Shown here: in pieces, positions 17,414 through 27,731 of the stretch
Layout of the letters: every line of letters starts with the position of its first letter
How positions within the stretch are numbered: position 1 is the first letter of the stretch
The notes under the pieces: generated by a model
Told to the model about the DNA's origin: nothing
Seen by the model: the letters and a program-made list of their open reading frames with translations, nothing else
The model's database searches: none
Made by a program: the position numbers and the translations under genes
NCBI GenBank assembly: GCA_041689615.1
Contig: JBDNFW010000033.1
Location: 62,001-126,000, forward strand
Length of the DNA stretch: 64,000 nt
Direction: 5' to 3'
Source: UBA7359 sp041689615
GTDB taxonomy: Bacteria > Pseudomonadota > Gammaproteobacteria > Eutrophobiales > Eutrophobiaceae

Positions 17414-18004
17414 CTATGAGATATATTTAGCGACAGGGGCAAAACTTCTACGATGAATTTCCGTTATGCCAAGTTTTTCTAATGATGCAATATGTTGCTT
17501 AGTCGGATAACCTTTATGCGATGAAAAACCGTAACCAGGATAAGTTTCCTCAAAAGCTATCATCTCGTTATCTCTTGCTACTTTTGCAATGATTGATGCA
17601 GCACTAATTGCTGGCACTAAACTATCACCTTTAATGATTGCAATTTTTTCATAAACAACATTTGGCGTGTATTGACCATCAACAGCTACGATTTTTGGTG
17701 CAAGCTTCAACGATTCAATAGCCCGTTTCATGGCTAATAAACTTGCCTGAAGAATATTTATTTCATCAATTTCTTCTACTTCTGCTCGCCCTAAGGACCA
17801 GGCTAATGCTTTCGACTTTATTTCAGCTGACATTAGTTCACGCTTTTTGGGGCTTATTTTTTTTGAATCATTCAAACCTGCTATTGGTTTGTCTGGATTT
17901 AAAATTACCGCAGCGGCAACCACTGGCCCTGCCAACGGCCCTCTTCCGACTTCATCAACACCTGCCAGCAACTCGACACTATTTAGAAAAGAAAGATCAA
18001 GCAT
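17414..18004 (-). CDS. rnhB: Ribonuclease HII
   Basis: 196 residues from the ATG at 18004 with AGGG 8 nt upstream; a GTG three codons earlier is possible. RNase HII removes ribonucleotides and RNA from DNA hybrids. The catalytic carboxylates are in AGVDEVGRGPLAGPV (the DEVGRG box), with SKKISPKKRE, VDGQYTP and ASIIAKVARD further on. The start overlaps the lpxB stop by 8 bp, so the genes are translationally coupled. Confidence 0.96.
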   Translation of the reverse strand: MLDLSFLNSVELLAGVDEVGRGPLAGPVVAAAVILNPDKPIAGLNDSKKISPKKRELMSAEIKSKALAWSLGRAEVEEIDEINILQASLLAMKRAIESLKLAPKIVAVDGQYTPNVVYEKIAIIKGDSLVPAISAASIIAKVARDNEMIAFEETYPGYGFSSHKGYPTKQHIASLEKLGITEIHRRSFAPVAKYIS

Positions 18005-19145
18005 TCGTTTCACCCTGAATTAATCCTAAAACTGCTTTTGCTGCTTCTTTATCTGCACCTTTTCTGAGTTGTTTTGATAAACCTGAAAATTCCATTCTCA
18101 TTTTTTCAACTTGTTCATCTGAATTTAATAAATTATTTAATCCAACAGACAGGTTCTCTGCCGTACAGTCATACTGTAAATATTCAGGAACAATTTTTTT
18201 GCCTGCCAAAATATTGGGTAATGATGCATAAGGAATTTTTGCTAATAATTTAACAATTAAATGCGTTAACCATGAAAGTCGATAGGCCACAATCATTGGC
18301 TTATTAAACAGCATTGCTTCAAGTGTAGCTGTACCAGAAGCAAGCATAATGATATCTGCTGCTTCCATAATGCGGTGAGTTTTATCGATGTGTACATCAA
18401 CATTTAAATCGGGTGTTACTTCTTTTTTTATTTCTTCAAAACAGCTTAAAGATTGCTCATTTACCAGACCACTGACAAAATGGAGATTATTATTTGATCT
18501 CCTTGAAAGTTCAGCTGCCTTTAACAAAGGTGCAGCAATTTTCTTTATTTCGCTTAGACGACTGCCGGGCAATAACGCAACAACTGTCTTATCAATTGGC
18601 AAATTCAATTCTTTTCTTGCTTGCACAACATCAATCTCGCCACTAATTTTATCGGCCAGCGGATGTCCTACATAATGATTTTTAACATTATATTTACTGT
18701 ATATTTCAGACTCGAAGGGAAAAAGACTAAGCATTAAGTCCACTGCTTTACTTATTTTTTTTATTCTGTATTCACGCCATGCATAAACTGAAGGGCTAAC
18801 ATAATGAACTGTTTTAATTCCAGCCTCACGTAACTCTTTTTCCAAGCCTAAATTAAAATCAGGCGCGTCGATTCCTATAAATATATCTGGCGGATTTTTA
18901 ATAAAATGGTCAATTAAATTATTTTTGATTCCTTTTAGCTCTCTGTATCGACCTAACACTTCCGTAAAACCCATCACCGACAAGCGTTCCATAGGAAACA
19001 ATATTTTCATACCTGTTGCGGCAAGTTTTTCTCCACCGATGCCTTCTACTGAAACATTTTCAATGTTTTTAGCTAATTCATTTATTAATCCAGCCCCCAA
19101 CATATCGCCCGATGCTTCACCTGCGACAAGACCTATGCGTATCAT
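17997..19145 (-). CDS. lpxB: Lipid-A-disaccharide synthase
   Basis: 382 residues. LpxB joins UDP-2,3-diacylglucosamine and lipid X into the tetraacyl disaccharide of lipid A at the inner membrane. The family start is GLVAGEASGDMLGAGLI, with VEGIGGEKLAATGM, IGIDAPDFNLGLE, YVSPSVYAWREYRI, LPGSRLSEIKK and LASGTATLEAML typical of glycosyltransferase family 19. It is part of the lpxD-fabZ-lpxA-lpxB cluster, showing that the cell makes lipopolysaccharide. Confidence 0.97.
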   Translation of the reverse strand: MIRIGLVAGEASGDMLGAGLINELAKNIENVSVEGIGGEKLAATGMKILFPMERLSVMGFTEVLGRYRELKGIKNNLIDHFIKNPPDIFIGIDAPDFNLGLEKELREAGIKTVHYVSPSVYAWREYRIKKISKAVDLMLSLFPFESEIYSKYNVKNHYVGHPLADKISGEIDVVQARKELNLPIDKTVVALLPGSRLSEIKKIAAPLLKAAELSRRSNNNLHFVSGLVNEQSLSCFEEIKKEVTPDLNVDVHIDKTHRIMEAADIIMLASGTATLEAMLFNKPMIVAYRLSWLTHLIVKLLAKIPYASLPNILAGKKIVPEYLQYDCTAENLSVGLNNLLNSDEQVEKMRMEFSGLSKQLRKGADKEAAKAVLGLIQGETNA

Positions 19146-19165
19146 TGAATTATTTTTTCAGGATG

Positions 19166-19939
19166 CTACCTGACAATTCCACGTTGTGAGGCAACAATAA
19201 ATGAGCGCATCAATTCAACTTTATCCGATTCGGCTGATAATTCAGTTAATACATCGAGCGCATCTTTAAGAATTAAGCCTTCACGATAAATTGCTTTATA
19301 CGCTTTACGTAAAATATTAATTGTCTCTGAGTCAAAGCCATGTCTTTTTAGACCTTCTCGATTAAGACCGGATGGTTTTGCTGTATTTCCAGAAACTAAA
19401 ACATAAGGAGGGACATCTTTAACAATAACTGAAGATATTGCCGAAAAACTATAACTACCAATACGACAAAATTGATGAACACCAGTGAAACCACCAAGAA
19501 TAGCAAAGTCATCGATAGTGACATGACCAGCTAAGGTTGCATTATTGGCGAATATTGTATTATTTCCAACTATACAATCATGAGCGATATGCACATAAGC
19601 CATAATCCAGTTATTGTCGCCAATAATAGTTTTCCCACCGCCATCGCCAGTTCCTCTGTTTATGGAAACATATTCACGAATCGTATTGCCTGACCCAATC
19701 TCCAGTATTGAATCAGCTTCTCCCTGAAATTTTTTATCTTGTGGGTCACCACCTAAGGAACAAAAACTGAATATTTTGTTATTAGAACCAATTTTTGTTG
19801 GTCCATTTATAACAACATGAGAATCTATACTAGTGCCTGATTCAATTGATACATTTGCACCAATTATTGAATAAGGACCAACGCTTACATTTGAATGTAA
19901 GTTAGCATCAGGGTGAATAATAGCTGTCGCATCAATCAT
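19166..19939 (-). CDS. lpxA: UDP-N-acetylglucosamine acyltransferase
   Basis: 257 residues. LpxA carries out the first step of lipid A synthesis, moving a hydroxyacyl chain from ACP to UDP-GlcNAc. The left-handed beta-helix hexapeptide repeats run through most of the protein; AYVHIAHDCIVGNN contains the catalytic histidine, and GFTGVHQFCRIGSYSF is conserved. The C-terminal helices start at GLNREGLKRHGF. The 4-bp gap to fabZ indicates one transcript. Confidence 0.97.
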   Translation of the reverse strand: MIDATAIIHPDANLHSNVSVGPYSIIGANVSIESGTSIDSHVVINGPTKIGSNNKIFSFCSLGGDPQDKKFQGEADSILEIGSGNTIREYVSINRGTGDGGGKTIIGDNNWIMAYVHIAHDCIVGNNTIFANNATLAGHVTIDDFAILGGFTGVHQFCRIGSYSFSAISSVIVKDVPPYVLVSGNTAKPSGLNREGLKRHGFDSETINILRKAYKAIYREGLILKDALDVLTELSAESDKVELMRSFIVASQRGIVR

Positions 19940-19943
19940 GGAA

Positions 19944-20399
19944 TTATTCCATGAGCGTGGTTAATAACTCAGCGGATGCGACTAACTTTGAATTAACGTA
20001 AGCAGAAGCATGAAACTTCCATATATTTCTTTTTACCGTTATAAACTCTACATCCAAAATTAGCTGGTCACCTGGGCCAACTGGTTTCCTAAAACGCGTT
20101 TTATCAACACCGACTAAATAATATAGCTCATCTTCAGATGCTCTGTTTTCATTAAACCCCAAAGCACCAAGTAGTGCAGCAGATTGTGCGAATGCTTCTA
20201 TAATTAAAACACCGGGCATCACTGATTTATTTGGGAAATGTCCCTGAAAGAAAGGCTCATTGACTGTTACATTCTTTAATGTCTTGATGCGTTTGCCTTC
20301 TTCTACTTCGAGTACACGATCAACCAGCAAGAAAGGATAACGGTGCGGTAGAATAGTTTTTATTTTTTCAACATCAATTATGGATGCAGCATCTTGCAT
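19944..20399 (-). CDS. fabZ: 3-hydroxyacyl-ACP dehydratase
   Basis: 151 residues of hot-dog fold. FabZ dehydrates 3-hydroxyacyl-ACP in fatty acid elongation. LPHRYPFLLVDRVLE opens the fold, and the catalytic His and Glu lie in FFQGHFPNKSVMPGVLIIEA. The C-terminus holds the FITVKRNIWKF strand. It lies in the lipid A cluster, where it competes with LpxA for the same acyl-ACP pool, a pairing known to balance the two pathways. Confidence 0.97.
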   Translation of the reverse strand: MQDAASIIDVEKIKTILPHRYPFLLVDRVLEVEEGKRIKTLKNVTVNEPFFQGHFPNKSVMPGVLIIEAFAQSAALLGALGFNENRASEDELYYLVGVDKTRFRKPVGPGDQLILDVEFITVKRNIWKFHASAYVNSKLVASAELLTTLME

Positions 20400-20413
20400 A
20401 AATATTTCTACCT

Positions 20414-21418
20414 TTATTTCAACTCAGTCATGAGTTTTTTTAAAATTTCATCTAATTTTTTAAAACGAATAATATTTCGTCTCCAGGTTCTATTATCTGT
20501 CACAGGAAGACCAGATGAATATACTCCAGGAGATTTTATTGAATTTGCCACACCTGACATGCCAGTTATAATCACATCATCCGCAATTTGAATATGGCCG
20601 CTTATAGCAACTGCGCCTGCAATCATACATCGCTTACCTATTACCGTGCTTCCTGCAATACCTGTACAGCCTGCAATCGCAGTATGCTCACCAATAACAA
20701 CGTTATGTCCAATCTGTACCTGATTATCAATTTTTACACCATCAGCAATAACCGTATCTTCTATTGCACCTCGATCGATGGTCGAATTAGCACCGACATC
20801 CACATTATCACCAATAATGACTGAACCTATCTGTGGAATATTGATCCATTGCCCATTTTCCTGCGCCATTCCGAATCCATCAGCTCCAATTACTACACCA
20901 GGATGAAGAGTCACATTTTTTCCTATCACAACGCCATAACGTATAGTTACATTTGCTAATAACGAAGTATCTGCTCCAATTTTAACGTTATCATCTATAA
21001 CGCAACCTGGACCAATATAAACACCTTGACTAATTACAGTGTTATTACCTATAACAACATTTGCTGAAATAAATGATGAATTGTCGATTTCACAATCTGA
21101 ACCAATTACCGCATTTTTATCGATATATCCAGATGGTTTAACGCTAGGATAAAGATAGTTAGCAATTTTAGCGTAAGCCAAATAAGGCGTTTCACTAATC
21201 AATGAGTTAGTAGGACAGTTTTTTAAATCTTCTTCCGCTAAAATAACAGCTGATGCTTTTGTCTGCGGTAATTGATGCGCATAGTGCCGATTAGATAAAA
21301 ATGATATTTCACCTTTCTTAGCTAGTCTCAAAGTATTAACAACTTTGATTTCGCAATCAGCCTCACCTTCCAGTCTTGCTCCGCTTACTTGTGATAATTC
21401 TCCAAGTGTTGCTGACAT
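20414..21418 (-). CDS. lpxD: UDP-3-O-acylglucosamine N-acyltransferase
   Basis: 334 residues. LpxD adds the second hydroxyacyl chain in lipid A synthesis. An N-terminal uridine-binding domain (GEISFLSNRHYAHQLPQTKA) precedes a left-handed beta-helix of hexapeptide repeats. The catalytic His is in the conserved VQIGHNVVIGEHTAIAGC. The gene is 14 bp before fabZ and 50 bp after the OmpH-like gene. Confidence 0.97.
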   Translation of the reverse strand: MSATLGELSQVSGARLEGEADCEIKVVNTLRLAKKGEISFLSNRHYAHQLPQTKASAVILAEEDLKNCPTNSLISETPYLAYAKIANYLYPSVKPSGYIDKNAVIGSDCEIDNSSFISANVVIGNNTVISQGVYIGPGCVIDDNVKIGADTSLLANVTIRYGVVIGKNVTLHPGVVIGADGFGMAQENGQWINIPQIGSVIIGDNVDVGANSTIDRGAIEDTVIADGVKIDNQVQIGHNVVIGEHTAIAGCTGIAGSTVIGKRCMIAGAVAISGHIQIADDVIITGMSGVANSIKSPGVYSSGLPVTDNRTWRRNIIRFKKLDEILKKLMTELK

Positions 21419-21468
21419 GGAAACATTACTCGTATACTAAATATATGTAGATAAATGTAATAATTAAG

Positions 21469-21975
21469 CTATTTTTTTAACGACTCAATAACTAAACTAG
21501 TCATATCCGCCTTCGAACTCGCATAGATAACGCCTTCGCTTAACACAACATCGTAATTATTATCTTTAGCTACTTTTTGTATCGCTTCAAAAATTACTTT
21601 TTGAATTTTGGCTAATTCTTCATTACGACGGAAATTAATATCTTCACGGAATTCATCTTGATTACGCTTATAATCACGTCGATTAGCAAGAATATCTCTT
21701 TCCATCTTAGTGATTTCTGCTTCGGACATGATTGCGCGATCTTTAGCTAGTTTATCTTCAAGATCTTTAATTTTCTTTTGAGCAGCAATAAGAATTTTAC
21801 TTCTAGGTTCAAACTCTTTATCGAGCGATTTTCCAGCCGCCTGATACTGAGGAGATTGTTCTAACACTTTCAATACCTGTACTGCACCAATTTTTAGCGC
21901 ATCTTCTGCATATGCTTGTGAAGCAAAGGCTAAGACATAAAGAATTGATATTAAAAATTTAAACGATATTTTCAT
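21469..21975 (-). CDS. skp: Periplasmic chaperone Skp/OmpH
   Basis: 168 residues with a signal peptide (cleavage near QAYAE). The mature part starts ALKIGAVQVLKVLEQSP, then a long charged coiled coil (about residues 45-130) and a closing beta strand DNNYDVVLSEGVIYAS. Skp forms a trimeric jellyfish-shaped chaperone that carries unfolded outer membrane proteins to BamA, its upstream neighbour 20 bp away. Confidence 0.92.
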   Translation of the reverse strand: MKISFKFLISILYVLAFASQAYAEDALKIGAVQVLKVLEQSPQYQAAGKSLDKEFEPRSKILIAAQKKIKDLEDKLAKDRAIMSEAEITKMERDILANRRDYKRNQDEFREDINFRRNEELAKIQKVIFEAIQKVAKDNNYDVVLSEGVIYASSKADMTSLVIESLKK

Positions 21976-21995
21976 TAATTTATTACTCCAAATAA

Positions 21996-24296
21996 CTAAA
22001 ATGATGTTCCAAAGGTAAACTGGAAGTTTTGAATTTCATCGGTGGATTTTTCGTTAACCGGTAATGCCATACTCATACTCACTGCACCAAAAGGAGAAAT
22101 CCATATAGCACTAACACCAGTAGAATAGCGTATTTCTGAAAAATCAACATCTTCATTAGGGCCATAGACGTTACCCGCATCTATAAATCCTGTGACTCTA
22201 ACCGATTGCTTAAAATCAGTAAGAAAAGGGACCGGTAAAATTATTTCAGCATTACCAATTATTTTTGTATCTCCACCCAAAGCTCTATTTGCACTATCTC
22301 TTGGTCCCAGAGTATTCTCTTCAAACCCTCGAACAGACCGAGGACCGCCAGCAAAAAAATTCTCGAAGAATGGTAACTCCGTAGTATCGCCATAACTATC
22401 ACCATAGCCAATATCAGCACCTAATGTCAGGATGAAGTCTTCGTAAATATCCTTAAACCACTGCGTCTTAAAGTCAACTTTATAAAATTGCAGAGAATTA
22501 CCAAGACCTGGCAATGACACTTCTGTGTTAATACTATGCAATGCACCTTTATCAGGTAATATTTTCTTGTTACGCGTATCGTGTGCAAAACCAACAGAAA
22601 ACTTCAACAAATCATATGTATCACCATTTTGATTAACAAAGTTTCGTAGCTGTGTTGAGGAATTACCTTCAAGATCAAGTTCGGTATTGCTATATGAAAA
22701 TTCTGTACCTAGAGAGTTATTTTCTGATACTGGCACTCTAAAATTAATTGAGCCACCGAATTCTGTTGTTTCATAAAGTGCTAAATTTGCATCTTGTGCA
22801 TCGGTTTTACGAAAAAATGTAGTAAATCCACGGCTTATACCGCTATCAGTATAATAAGGGTCGAGAAACCCGAGCTGATATCGTGTATTCACCTCACTGT
22901 TATTAAAAGCAAAATCAATACTTTTACCACTTCCAAGAAAATTGGCCTGACTAATACTAGCATTCAATATAAGTCCCTGCCCCTGTGAAAAGCCGAGTCC
23001 TAAACCTATTTGCCCGCCGGGAGCTTCTTCGACAATATAATTTACATCAACTTGATCTGTAGTTCCTGCTACCGCAGGTGTATCAACATTTACATCCTTA
23101 AAATAACCCGTTCTTTGTAAACGAAGTTTGCCTCTTTCGACTTGAGCAGTAGAAATCCATGCACCTTCCTGCTGACGCATTTCGCGACGTAAAACTTCAT
23201 CTCTAGTTTTTGAATTACCGGAAAAATTAATTCGACGAACGTAGACTCGTTTACTCGGATCGACGAAGAAGGTAATAGAAACCGTTTTATCATCCTTGTT
23301 AATATCAGGAATTGAATTCACATTCGCAAATGAATAACCCTCTTCACCCAGTCGTTCAGTTAATTGTTTACTGCTATCTGTTACTTTTTTACGTGAAAAT
23401 AACTCGCCACTATGAATAGAGACTAATTCAAATAAATCTTCTTCTGGCAAGATTAGATCACCGGCCAATTTAACATCTGTGACCGTATATTGTTCGCCTT
23501 CACTAATGTTAATTGTAATATAGATATCTTTTTTATCGGGAGTGATCGAAACCTGAGTCGAATCAATATTAAAACCTAGATAACCACTATCCAGATAATA
23601 GGAACGCAATGCTTCCAAATCACCCGACAGTTTTTGTTTTGAATATTGGTCATTCTTGGTATAAAAAGAAAGCCATGTTGGAGTACTTAATTTAAATTGC
23701 TTAAGTAATTTTTTTTCTTCAAAAACAGTATTTCCGACAATATTAATTTTTTTGATTTTAGCCGCCAGACCTTCTGAAACCTCAATCAATATACCGACAC
23801 GATTGTTATCCAGCTCAGTCACTGTTGAATCGATCTTAACTGCATATTTACCTAAAGAATAATATTGCCGTTCTAACTCTTGTTCAGTTTGGTCTAATTG
23901 AGATTGAATAAAGACTCGGCCTTCAGCAAAACCAAATTGTTTTAAATTTTCTAGTAAATCATCGGTCTTGATATCTTCATTACCAGTCATGGTTATAGAA
24001 CCAATTGCAGGGCGCTCTTTAATAATAAAGACCAGAATACTTCCGTCTCTTTCAAGCCTGACATCATCAAAAAAACCAGTTTTAAACAATGCACGTACGG
24101 CTTCCGATGAGCGGGAGTCGTCGAATTTATCCCCAACTTTCATCGGCAAGTAATTGAATACTGTTCCTGGAGTAATTCGCTCTAATCCTTCAACACGAAT
24201 ATCTTCGATGACAAATTCTTGCGCTGCTTGCAATGGAGCAATTATTGACAGCGTCAACAATAAAATACAAAGTAATTTCTTAAGTATGGGTTGCAT
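21996..24296 (-). CDS. bamA: Outer membrane protein assembly factor BamA
   Basis: 766 residues with a signal peptide. BamA is the core of the machine that folds beta-barrel proteins into the outer membrane. Five POTRA domains occupy roughly residues 25-420 (first begins FVIEDIRVEGLERITPGTVF), and a 16-strand barrel follows with the conserved FFAGGPRSVRGFEENTLGPR loop (VRGF motif). The protein ends in Phe (FQFTFGTSF), a usual barrel signature. It lies between rseP and skp as in most proteobacteria. Confidence 0.97.
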   Translation of the reverse strand: MQPILKKLLCILLLTLSIIAPLQAAQEFVIEDIRVEGLERITPGTVFNYLPMKVGDKFDDSRSSEAVRALFKTGFFDDVRLERDGSILVFIIKERPAIGSITMTGNEDIKTDDLLENLKQFGFAEGRVFIQSQLDQTEQELERQYYSLGKYAVKIDSTVTELDNNRVGILIEVSEGLAAKIKKINIVGNTVFEEKKLLKQFKLSTPTWLSFYTKNDQYSKQKLSGDLEALRSYYLDSGYLGFNIDSTQVSITPDKKDIYITINISEGEQYTVTDVKLAGDLILPEEDLFELVSIHSGELFSRKKVTDSSKQLTERLGEEGYSFANVNSIPDINKDDKTVSITFFVDPSKRVYVRRINFSGNSKTRDEVLRREMRQQEGAWISTAQVERGKLRLQRTGYFKDVNVDTPAVAGTTDQVDVNYIVEEAPGGQIGLGLGFSQGQGLILNASISQANFLGSGKSIDFAFNNSEVNTRYQLGFLDPYYTDSGISRGFTTFFRKTDAQDANLALYETTEFGGSINFRVPVSENNSLGTEFSYSNTELDLEGNSSTQLRNFVNQNGDTYDLLKFSVGFAHDTRNKKILPDKGALHSINTEVSLPGLGNSLQFYKVDFKTQWFKDIYEDFILTLGADIGYGDSYGDTTELPFFENFFAGGPRSVRGFEENTLGPRDSANRALGGDTKIIGNAEIILPVPFLTDFKQSVRVTGFIDAGNVYGPNEDVDFSEIRYSTGVSAIWISPFGAVSMSMALPVNEKSTDEIQNFQFTFGTSF

Positions 24297-24328
24297 ATAT
24301 TTGTTACTTATTTATTTTTATAATTAAA

Positions 24329-25696
24329 TTACCCTAACAGGCGGGTAATATCGTTAAAGAGTGCAATACTCATTAGTCCTAATAACAAGACTAATCCTAC
24401 TTGTTGTCCGACTATTTGTATTGCCTCAGAAACCGGTTTTCCGATTACCAGCTCTATAAGGTAATACATTAAGTGCCCGCCATCCAGTAAAGGCACCGGC
24501 AAAAGGTTCAGTACACCCAAACTGACACTCACTATAGCCATGAAACTTAAGAAGGCAACCAAGCCAATACCAGCAGATTGACCAGCATATTGTGCAATAC
24601 TGATTGGACCACTCAGGTTTTTTACCGATGCTTCGCCGACGAGCATTTTACCAAGTACTCGAAGAGTTAGCACTGACATTTCCCATGTTTTTTTCATCGC
24701 TTTAATAAAAGCAGTCGGCAAGCTATAACTTTCTATCGTAAAATAAGAGTCGAACAAGTCATCAGGTCTAAATGCGGCAGCACCGATTCGTCCAATTGTC
24801 TCATTCTCAGACTGAATACGTTCAGGGATAACTTCGATATTAACTGTTGATTCTCCCCTCAAAACTTCAAGTTCCAAAATTTTATCAGGGCTTTTTCTAA
24901 TGATTTCTACCCATTCGCCCCATGATGCCACCGGTTCATTATTGACACTGATAATTTCATCATATTGAAGTAGTCCACTTTTTTCAGCGGCACCTTCAGG
25001 CAAAACTTCTCCAATGATGGCAGCTAACTTTAATTCAATAATACTTAGACCCAAGGCTTCGAGTAATCTTCCTTCTGCCATTTCATCGATTGATATTCTA
25101 GAAAGGTCCATTTCCAGTTTTTGCTCGACCCCATCATTATCAACAACATCTAAGTTAATAACATCACCCTTAACAGTATGATTGACCAACTGATCAATCA
25201 CCGTCGACCAGGTTGGAGTTTTCAATCCATTTATTGACAATATTTCCTGTCCTGAAGCCAACCCTGACTGTGAGCTAATTGAAAATGGTTCTACGTCACC
25301 AATAAAAGGTTTGAGTCCATTCACACCCATAACAAAAATTATCCAGTAAGCAATAATGGCAAAGATAAAATTAAATAGAGGACCGGCTGAAACTATGGCA
25401 AATCTCTGCCAAAGTGGCTTGTAATTAAATGAACGCGGTAACTCTTCTTCTTTAACTTCGCCTTCGCGTTCATCTAGCATTTTGACATAACCACCTAAAG
25501 GCAAAGCGGCGATAACAAATTCTGTATTGTCTTTACCAAACTGCTTTTTATAAATGGCTCGACCAAAACCAATAGAGAACCGAAGAATTTTTACATCACA
25601 TCGTCTGGCGACCCAATAGTGGCCAAATTCATGAAAAGTAATTAAAACACCAAGCGCAACTATAAAAGCAACAATATTTTGCAGAATATCAATCAT
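24329..25696 (-). CDS. rseP: Site-2 intramembrane metalloprotease RseP
   Basis: 455 residues. RseP cleaves membrane anti-sigma factor RseA and leftover signal peptides. The zinc site is in LITFHEFGHYWVARR (HExxH type), the second motif near the C-terminus is LLPVPLLDGGHLMYY, and two PDZ domains lie in the periplasmic part between them (INGLKTPTWSTVI and VNNEPVASWGEWVE). The C-terminal end has the usual helices. It overlaps dxr by 4 bp. Confidence 0.96.
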   Translation of the reverse strand: MIDILQNIVAFIVALGVLITFHEFGHYWVARRCDVKILRFSIGFGRAIYKKQFGKDNTEFVIAALPLGGYVKMLDEREGEVKEEELPRSFNYKPLWQRFAIVSAGPLFNFIFAIIAYWIIFVMGVNGLKPFIGDVEPFSISSQSGLASGQEILSINGLKTPTWSTVIDQLVNHTVKGDVINLDVVDNDGVEQKLEMDLSRISIDEMAEGRLLEALGLSIIELKLAAIIGEVLPEGAAEKSGLLQYDEIISVNNEPVASWGEWVEIIRKSPDKILELEVLRGESTVNIEVIPERIQSENETIGRIGAAAFRPDDLFDSYFTIESYSLPTAFIKAMKKTWEMSVLTLRVLGKMLVGEASVKNLSGPISIAQYAGQSAGIGLVAFLSFMAIVSVSLGVLNLLPVPLLDGGHLMYYLIELVIGKPVSEAIQIVGQQVGLVLLLGLMSIALFNDITRLLG

Positions 25697-26874
25697 GCTG
25701 CCATATCCTTAGTAGTATGTGTCGCAACTTCTCTTGCCAATTTGTCATCTTCAAGAATAACCTCAAGTGACGTTGCTTCATGTTGTGTTACATTTTCTAA
25801 TACGGCTTCAATAACACGGTCAATATCTGTAAAGCGAATACGTTTTTCTAAAAACTCATTTACAGCAACTTCATTCGCCGCGTTTAAAATAGCGCTACTG
25901 GTTCCGCCCTGTTGCATCGCTTCACGAGCAAGTCTTAAACAAGGAAATCGTTCTTCATCCGGCGCAACAAAATCAAGTCGCGCAATATCAAATAAATCAA
26001 GTCGCTCAACTCCGGCATCGATTCTTTCTGGCCATGCCATTCCATAAGCAATCGGCGTACGCATATCAGGATTACCTAACTGCGCTAATACCGAGCCATC
26101 GTTATATTGAACCATAGAGTGAATTACACTTTGGGGATGAATAACCACTTGAATAAAATCAGGTTTGATATGAAACAACCAGCATGCTTCTATAACTTCC
26201 AATCCTTTATTCATCATTGTTGCAGAATCAACGGAGATTTTTCTACCCATCACCCAATTCGGATGAGCACAAGCTTGTTCTGGTGTCATTGCTGACAATT
26301 GATCCAAAGGAGTAGTGCGAAAAGGCCCTCCCGAAGCCGTTAACAATATTTTTTTAACACCTAAATTTTCAACGTTTTTATTAAAACCAGCTGGCATACA
26401 TTGAAAAATAGCATTGTGTTCACTGTCGATAGGTAATAGTTCAGCATTATTTTGCTCGACAGTATCCATAAATAACTTGCCTGACATAACTAATGCTTCT
26501 TTATTGGCAAGCAAGACACGTTTACCCGCTTTCGCTGCGGCGAGCGTGGGTAACAAACCTGCGGCACCGACAATCGCAGCCATAACATAATCGACATCAG
26601 TCAGTTCAACGACTTTAACCAAACCATCAATACCACTTAAAACAGTTACATCAGAAGCTTTGTTTTTAAGTTCCTGCTCAAGTTTAGTCGCAGCATCTTC
26701 ATTAACCATTACCGCAAATTCGGGTTTAAGTTTGATACACTGTTCTAATAATGTTTCAACATTCGTATTCGCCGTTAAGGCTTTCACATGATATTTATCT
26801 GGATGGCGGAAAACGACATCCAGCGTATTCACGCCAATACTGCCCGTGGCACCTAAAACGGTAATACCTTTCAT
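25693..26874 (-). CDS. dxr: 1-deoxy-D-xylulose 5-phosphate reductoisomerase
   Basis: 393 residues. Dxr makes methylerythritol phosphate, the committed step of the non-mevalonate isoprenoid route, with NADPH. The nucleotide-binding start VLGATGSIGVNTLDVVF, ALVMSGKLFMD, LPIDSEHNAIFQCM, LTASGGPFR and VDSATMMNKGLEVIEA are diagnostic. It feeds the polyprenyl pathway used by uppS in the same operon. It overlaps both neighbours by 4 bp. Confidence 0.97.
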   Translation of the reverse strand: MKGITVLGATGSIGVNTLDVVFRHPDKYHVKALTANTNVETLLEQCIKLKPEFAVMVNEDAATKLEQELKNKASDVTVLSGIDGLVKVVELTDVDYVMAAIVGAAGLLPTLAAAKAGKRVLLANKEALVMSGKLFMDTVEQNNAELLPIDSEHNAIFQCMPAGFNKNVENLGVKKILLTASGGPFRTTPLDQLSAMTPEQACAHPNWVMGRKISVDSATMMNKGLEVIEACWLFHIKPDFIQVVIHPQSVIHSMVQYNDGSVLAQLGNPDMRTPIAYGMAWPERIDAGVERLDLFDIARLDFVAPDEERFPCLRLAREAMQQGGTSSAILNAANEVAVNEFLEKRIRFTDIDRVIEAVLENVTQHEATSLEVILEDDKLAREVATHTTKDMAA

Positions 26875-27692
26875 TTGACTAAACCTAAAGAAATAAGACC
26901 AAACACAAAAATCGGACTGGCTGCTGTTAAGCTGTCTATTCTGTCCATAACACCGCCATGACCGGGCAAGATGTTACCGCTGTCTTTTTGACCTGCTTCG
27001 CGTTTCACTAAACTCTCCATTAAATCACCAAATACCGAGCCAATAACAGTCAATATAGCCAAGCCGATAAACAGCAAACTGTCATCTAAATTTTTATTTG
27101 AAACAATAACATAACAGCCTGCAATAACAATACTCGATGCAATGCCAGCGACTGTTCCTTCCCATGTTTTACTTGGGCTAACTCGATTGGCAAGTTTCCG
27201 CTTGCCCCATTTTTTGCCTGCAAAATAAGCGGCCGTATCGGCACCCCAAATTAGCAACATCAATAACATAATTAATTCAGCACCGTTTTCAGAAAACAAC
27301 TTTAATATTGTCAAACCGGACCACATTGGAATTAACAACAACAAACCAATTAGCATCAGTAGCGCTGGTGAACGAGGTAATAAATTACGCTGTTTTTGAT
27401 AAGCAAACACAATCACCACAGCAAACAACCAATAAAGCACACCACATAAAGTAATGCTGTTATATAAAAGACTGTTATTCAGCCAATAGATTCCAAACAA
27501 GATTAATATAATGAAGACGACATATAGCGTTTTCATTTTATCACTTGTCTTACAAAGTCCTGCCCATTCCCAGGCACCGATAGCAACAAACACAGCAAAT
27601 AATGCGGAAAACCAAATCGTCTCAGCAAAAAAAATAAAAGCGATGACAATCGGAATTAATATTGCGGCCGTAATAATTCTATTTCTTAACAT
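26871..27692 (-). CDS. cdsA: Phosphatidate cytidylyltransferase
   Basis: 273 residues with about eight hydrophobic segments. CdsA makes CDP-diacylglycerol for phospholipid synthesis in the inner membrane. The family signature is near the C-terminus: RVSPSKTWEGTVAG, then GDLMESLVKREAGQKDSG and PGHGGVMDRIDS. The gene overlaps dxr by 4 bp, showing translational coupling. Confidence 0.95.
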   Translation of the reverse strand: MLRNRIITAAILIPIVIAFIFFAETIWFSALFAVFVAIGAWEWAGLCKTSDKMKTLYVVFIILILFGIYWLNNSLLYNSITLCGVLYWLFAVVIVFAYQKQRNLLPRSPALLMLIGLLLLIPMWSGLTILKLFSENGAELIMLLMLLIWGADTAAYFAGKKWGKRKLANRVSPSKTWEGTVAGIASSIVIAGCYVIVSNKNLDDSLLFIGLAILTVIGSVFGDLMESLVKREAGQKDSGNILPGHGGVMDRIDSLTAASPIFVFGLISLGLVK

Positions 27693-27731
27693 AATATTTA
27701 TGTGTGCCTGAATACGTTATGTCTTTGACGA